A stretch of DNA of 9,636 nucleotides, taken from assembly GCA_001794525.1 (NCBI GenBank), contig MGJZ01000001.1:1532-11167 (forward strand). The letters are read 5' to 3'. Below, piece after piece: positions 6,787 through 9,636 of the stretch. Both the position numbers and the translations under genes were made by a program. This DNA is from Candidatus Yanofskybacteria bacterium RIFCSPHIGHO2_02_FULL_50_12 (GTDB taxonomy: Bacteria; Patescibacteriota; Minisyncoccia; 2-02-FULL-40-12; GWA2-44-9). The notes under the pieces were generated by a model. That model was not told the DNA's origin and made no database searches. It was given only the letters and a program-made list of their open reading frames with translations. Each line of letters begins with the position of its first letter. The stretch's first letter is position 1.

Positions 6787-7484
6787 TGGATCCCTTACCA
6801 CAAACACCCACCCCGTTACCCGATCCGCCAGCCGGCGGACCGGCACCACACAAACCATTTGCGAAGAAGTTTTTGATTTGGGTGGTTTCAATTCTTATTG
6901 TTGCGGGCGCCGTCCTTGGATTCTGGTGGAGCAATTCCCTGATTACGGTTGAGGGGGGAACCCTAGACAATATAAATGGGTTTGAGCGGCAAGAAGGGTT
7001 TGACGTTGCCTATGTATGGGATGTGCCAGTTCCGGGTCTAAGAGTAGGGGACGAATTACTAGTTGAACGGCAGTCCGAAGGAGAGGTTGTGTTTTCAAAA
7101 TGTACCTATACAGACCATCCTTCCATTGAAGAATTTTTTTGCCAAGCTTCCTGGCCTGCCAGATTTGATGAGTATTCCCAAAAGGAGGAAGTCTCCTTTT
7201 CTAAGCGGATTTCGCTCGTGGAGTTTGTTAAAGGTAGACGTCCTTCCAACCCAAATCTTACTATTGATCCGACCTCAAAGGTAAATAGTTTTGCAAGTTG
7301 TGTGGCAGAGGGGAATCCGGTCATGGAATCAGCACCCGAAAGATGTCGGAGCAAGGAAGGACTTGTCTTTGTAAAATATGATTTATGCACGCAGGTGATT
7401 ACGTCGGCGAGGAATCCGCAGACGGGTGAAACGCGCGAATTCCCAACGCCTTGCGACGTGCCAGAAGGCTGGGTTAAGATTTAA
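6786..7484 (+). CDS. Membrane-anchored protein with C-terminal Cys motif module
   Basis: The 232-aa product has a Pro-rich tail (1-25) very like that of the upstream protein (LPQTPTPLP then PAG), one membrane segment (about 27-48), a middle part of unknown fold (about 52-160) containing two Cys, and a C-terminal module (about 167-232) with four Cys at 171, 186, 200 and 223. The module contains CVAEGNPVMESAPERC, a motif I know from many small exported bacterial and CPR proteins, and then PTPCDVPEGW. The outward side is expected to be oxidised, so disulfide bonds are likely. Function is unknown. The start overlaps the preceding stop by one base and no Shine-Dalgarno is seen, so translation probably depends on the upstream gene. 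Confidence 0.75.
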   Translation: MDPLPQTPTPLPDPPAGGPAPHKPFAKKFLIWVVSILIVAGAVLGFWWSNSLITVEGGTLDNINGFERQEGFDVAYVWDVPVPGLRVGDELLVERQSEGEVVFSKCTYTDHPSIEEFFCQASWPARFDEYSQKEEVSFSKRISLVEFVKGRRPSNPNLTIDPTSKVNSFASCVAEGNPVMESAPERCRSKEGLVFVKYDLCTQVITSARNPQTGETREFPTPCDVPEGWVKI

Positions 7485-7489
7485 ATAAT

Positions 7490-7612
7490 ATGGGATTTTT
7501 CCAAGAGTATTTGAGCTATAGAAATAAGCAAACAAAGAAGTTTTTACCGTTGCTTCCATGGATTATTATTATCATACTAGTATTGTTTATAGCGTTTGGG
7601 ATTGGCTATTGA
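7490..7612 (+). CDS. Small basic single-pass membrane peptide (40 aa)
   Basis: A 40-codon frame starts 5 nt after the previous stop. The peptide has a short start (MGFFQEYLSYRN), a basic stretch (KQTKK) and one strongly hydrophobic segment from about residue 18 to 40 (FLPLLPWIIIIILVLF...). This composition is far from random and fits a single-pass membrane peptide. I recognise no family. The close spacing suggests coupling to the upstream gene. Its TGA stop lies inside the -35 element of the 23S promoter, so gene and promoter overlap. It could be a toxin-like or accessory membrane peptide; nothing visible decides this. Confidence 0.55.
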   Translation: MGFFQEYLSYRNKQTKKFLPLLPWIIIIILVLFIAFGIGY

Positions 7613-7638
7613 CTGGTGGTATGGTGGTTTGCTATACT
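7609..7638 (+). promoter_or_regulatory. Promoter of the 23S rRNA transcript
   Basis: The -35 box TTGACT (7609-7614, 5 of 6) and -10 box TATACT (7633-7638, 5 of 6) are separated by 18 nt. Start of transcription is expected near 7645. It is the best-matching promoter in the window and points at the 23S gene about 300 nt downstream. Confidence 0.8.
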
Positions 7639-7656
7639 ATTGAAGCAAAACAAACT

Positions 7657-7695
7657 ATGGGTAACTCACTACAACTTCTGCAAAAAAGCGGCTAA
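7657..7695 (+). CDS. Possible 12-aa leader peptide in the 23S leader
   Basis: The short frame encodes MGNSLQLLQKSG and starts about 12 nt after the predicted transcription start. Its last codons and stop overlap the 5' arm (7688-7693) of the hairpin that competes with the terminator-like hairpin. No clear Shine-Dalgarno is present, and a frame of 12 codons can be open by chance. Confidence 0.25.
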   Translation: MGNSLQLLQKSG

Positions 7696-7725
7696 ACACC
7701 ACCAGAATTTGTGTGTTTCTAACTG

Positions 7726-7745
7726 AGCCGCGCAAGCGGTTTTTT
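7726..7745 (+). terminator. Terminator-like hairpin in the 23S leader (attenuator candidate)
   Basis: AGCCGC (7726-7731) and GCGGTT (7736-7741) form a 6-bp stem, including one G-T pair, around a GCAA loop, followed directly by T (six T at 7740-7745). Its 5' arm is also complementary to GCGGCT at 7688-7693. A second pairing, AAACAC / GTGTTT (7694-7699 with 7713-7718), extends that alternative. The two structures are mutually exclusive. The stem is short, so termination may be partial. Confidence 0.45.
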
Positions 7746-8208
7746 CAGCGGAAAATTCGCGACCGAACGTGGACAGCAACGATTGATCATCTTACAGGTG
7801 CGCAATCGTTGCTAGCCAATGATCGAACCTCGACAATTAAATTAGTTAGTGGGTATCTCGTTCGAAAGAACGAGGTGCATAAAATCACCAAAAAATTAGT
7901 GTAAGGAATCATTCATCAAGCGATTATTCATTCGTGATTCGCGCAAGCGAATCACAGCAAGGGCGTACGGAGGATGCCTTGACACAAAGAGGCGATGAAG
8001 GACGTAGCGTGACTGCGATAAGCTTCGGGGAGCCGTCTAGCAGGCTTTGATCCGGAGATGTCCGAATGGGGAAACCCCGTCGTGTGAACCACGATGACTC
8101 TGCGCAAGCAGGGAGCGTACCTGGGGAAGTGAAACATCTCAGTACCCAGAGGAAAAGAAATAGAATAGATGCCCCGAGTAGCGGCGAGCGAAAAGGGCAA
8201 AGCCTAAA

Positions 8209-8309
8209 CTTTTTTCTTGTTATGCAAATAACAGGGAAGGAGGGTAATAAGGGCAGAACACTGAACTTTTGACTTTGCACAGACACATCATGTGCAGGGT
8301 CAAAACTTC
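8209..8309 (+). other. Domain I hairpin expansion of the 23S rRNA
   Basis: Between conserved blocks, 8201-8365 holds about 165 nt where E. coli has about 53. It contains a 15-bp stem with GCAA loop (8209-8223 with 8228-8242) and a 14-bp stem (8267-8280 with 8292-8305, with three further pairs beyond one mismatch). Both stems use several G-U pairs, as expected for real RNA helices. Confidence 0.8.
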
Positions 8310-8708
8310 TAAAGAGTTACAAATTGAAATGCTAGCAGAACGGCCTTGGAACAGCCGGCCACAGCGGGTGACAGCCCCGTACGCGAAAGCGTTTCAACTC
8401 TTGTTTTGTTTCTTGAGTAGCCCGGGATAAGATTGTCCTGGGTGAATTCGTCCATACTACTGGATAAGGCTAAATACTCTTTGTGATCGATAGTGAACCA
8501 GTACCGTGAGGGAAAGGCGAAAAGAACCCCGGCGAGGGGAGTGAAATAGAAACTGAAACCGTATGCCTACAAAGAGCCGGAGCCTGCCGTCGCGAGACGT
8601 CGGGTGACGGTGTGCCTATTGAAGAATGACCCAACGAGTTTACTTAACCTGCACTGTAAGTCCCTCTGGGACGGACGGAAAGGGAAACCGAGTGTTAATA
8701 GCGCGTTT

Positions 8709-8754
8709 AAGAACTTTCACACAGTGGCTTTAGGGCCATCGTGTGAAAATTCTT
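8709..8754 (+). other. Domain II hairpin expansion of the 23S rRNA
   Basis: A hairpin with stems AAGAA / TTCTT (8709-8713 with 8750-8754), TTTCACAC / GTGTGAAA (8715-8722 with 8741-8748) and TGGC / GCCA (8725-8728 with 8735-8738) lies between the block GGGAAACCGAGTGTTAA and the GACCCGAAGCC block, where E. coli has no such helix (about E. coli 650-670). Confidence 0.75.
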
Positions 8755-9149
8755 TATGCAGGTTAGGTAAGACCCGAAGCCAGGTGAGCTAACCATGAGC
8801 AGGGTGAAGTTCGGCGAAAGCCGAATGGAGGCCCGAACCGTTTGGCCGCTCAATGCCATCGGATGACTTGTGGTTTGGAGTGAAAAGCTTATCGAACCTG
8901 GTAATAGCTGGTTCTCCCCGAAATGTCTTTAGGGACAGCGGGATATAGTAGCGAAGGGGGTAGAGCACTGATTGGTTCGCCGTGCCCGCAAGGGTAGGCC
9001 TACCAGACAAACTCCGAATACCTTCGTGCAATGTATCCCAGTGAGTATGCGAGGGCGAAGCTTCGTGTACGCAAGGGAAACAGCCCAGATCACCAATTAA
9101 GGTCCCAAAATCTAAACTAAGTGAAAAGGAAGTTCTGTGCCTTAGACAG

Positions 9150-9205
<56 letters not shown>

Positions 9206-9636
9206 TCGATCCGCCTTCGGGCGGGAGGCACGGTGCGCCGAAAATGTATAGGGGCTAAGTTTAGTACCGAAATTGTGGGTTCGCATTTATTTATATATTT
9301 GCGAGCGGTAGGGGAGCATTCCCATCTGCTGTGAAGGTGAACTGTGAAGTTTGCTGGAGCGTTGGGAAGGGAGAATGTTGGGATGAGTAACCGCAAGTGA
9401 TGTGAAAACCATCACCGCCGTAAGTCCAAGGTTTCCTCCGCGATGACAATCATCGGAGGGTGAGGCGATCCTAAGTGTAAGGCGGCTTTCGGGCCGACGA
9501 TCATGATGGCCAGCCGGTTAATATTCCGGCCCTTGGGCAGTGTTCGAAGGAGTGACGGAGCGCAGTACATCAGGCGCATTATTGGATTTGACGTGCATTG
9601 CGTAGGGATGGGACACAGGCAAATCCGTGTCCGGCC

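Larger units (their letters stand above)
7645..7946 (+). other. Structured leader of the 23S rRNA transcript
   Basis: These roughly 300 nt hold no convincing long gene. In order: a 12-codon ORF (7657-7695), a long hairpin 7688-7731 with a competing terminator-like hairpin (7726-7745), an 11-bp perfect stem AGCAACGATTG / CAATCGTTGCT (7775-7785 with 7803-7813), an 11-bp stem with two wobble pairs and a GAAA loop (7853-7863 with 7868-7878), and a 9-bp stem with a GCAA loop (7934-7942 with 7947-7955) that abuts the 23S 5' end. The downstream stems may be RNase III-type processing sites, which is inference. The open frame at 7713-7904 crosses these stems and shows no protein-like features. Confidence 0.6.

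Noticed and set aside
1..7612. Alternative genetic code with TGA read as Gly (known in some CPR groups)
   Set aside because: No in-frame TGA occurs inside the recognised genes, and TGA falls at the end of the 40-aa frame.
7821..7831. Possible tRNA T-loop on the minus strand (GAGGTTCGATC)
   Set aside because: The flanking bases do not form a T stem and no acceptor or anticodon arm can be built around it.
7713..7904. A 63-codon + strand frame in the 23S leader
   Set aside because: It spans three RNA stems, has no ribosome binding site, and its product shows no domain, membrane segment or protein-like pattern.
8201..8365. 23S intron or self-splicing element
   Set aside because: The extra sequence folds as simple hairpins continuous with the rRNA; it has no group I or II core motif and no ORF, and is too short.

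Overview
The window looks like part of a Patescibacteria/CPR genome, most likely Parcubacteria-like. This is inferred from gene content and not proven: a CAP-domain protein, a sortase and a Pro-Thr-linked DUF11 surface protein lie side by side, small PsbP-like membrane-anchored proteins follow, genes are packed extremely tightly, some genes appear leaderless, and the 23S rRNA gene carries hairpin expansions. All supported genes are on the + strand and use the standard code, with TAA, TAG and TGA all acting as stops.

Region 1 (1-4616) reads as one envelope operon. It holds the 3' end of a type I methionine aminopeptidase gene, a membrane-anchored CAP protein, a sortase, a possible 23-codon peptide, and an 814-aa secreted modular surface protein. 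The surface protein has a signal peptide, Pro-Thr linkers, an SdrD B-like domain, a prealbumin-like domain, a short curlin-like repeat stretch, two DUF11 domains and a C-terminal TG-motif/membrane/RRK tail. Gaps between these genes are 3 nt, 1 nt, about 14 nt and a 4-nt overlap. The cluster ends in a strong intrinsic terminator. The natural reading is that the sortase handles the surface protein.

Region 2 (4617-7612) holds small membrane-anchored proteins with extracytoplasmic domains: a 180-aa PsbP-like protein, a 519-aa PsbP-like plus beta-propeller protein, a 232-aa Cys-motif protein and an unlisted-size 40-aa membrane peptide. The first two genes each have the same arrangement: terminator, a TATACT -10 box, then ATG exactly 6 nt later. 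This predicts leaderless mRNAs. The 519-aa, 232-aa and 40-aa genes look translationally coupled.

Region 3 (7609-9636) is a 23S rRNA gene with its own consensus-like promoter (TTGACT, 18 nt, TATACT), with no 16S or tRNA gene in the 7.9 kb upstream. Its leader of about 300 nt contains a 12-codon ORF overlapping alternative hairpins that resemble a transcription attenuator, followed by three further hairpins. The 23S gene runs off the right edge. Its visible part (about 1690 nt) is roughly 200 nt longer than the matching part of E. coli 23S, mainly because of extra hairpins.

The most interesting candidates are the attenuator-like 23S leader, the paired terminator/leaderless-promoter modules, and the curlin-like repeats in a probable sortase substrate.
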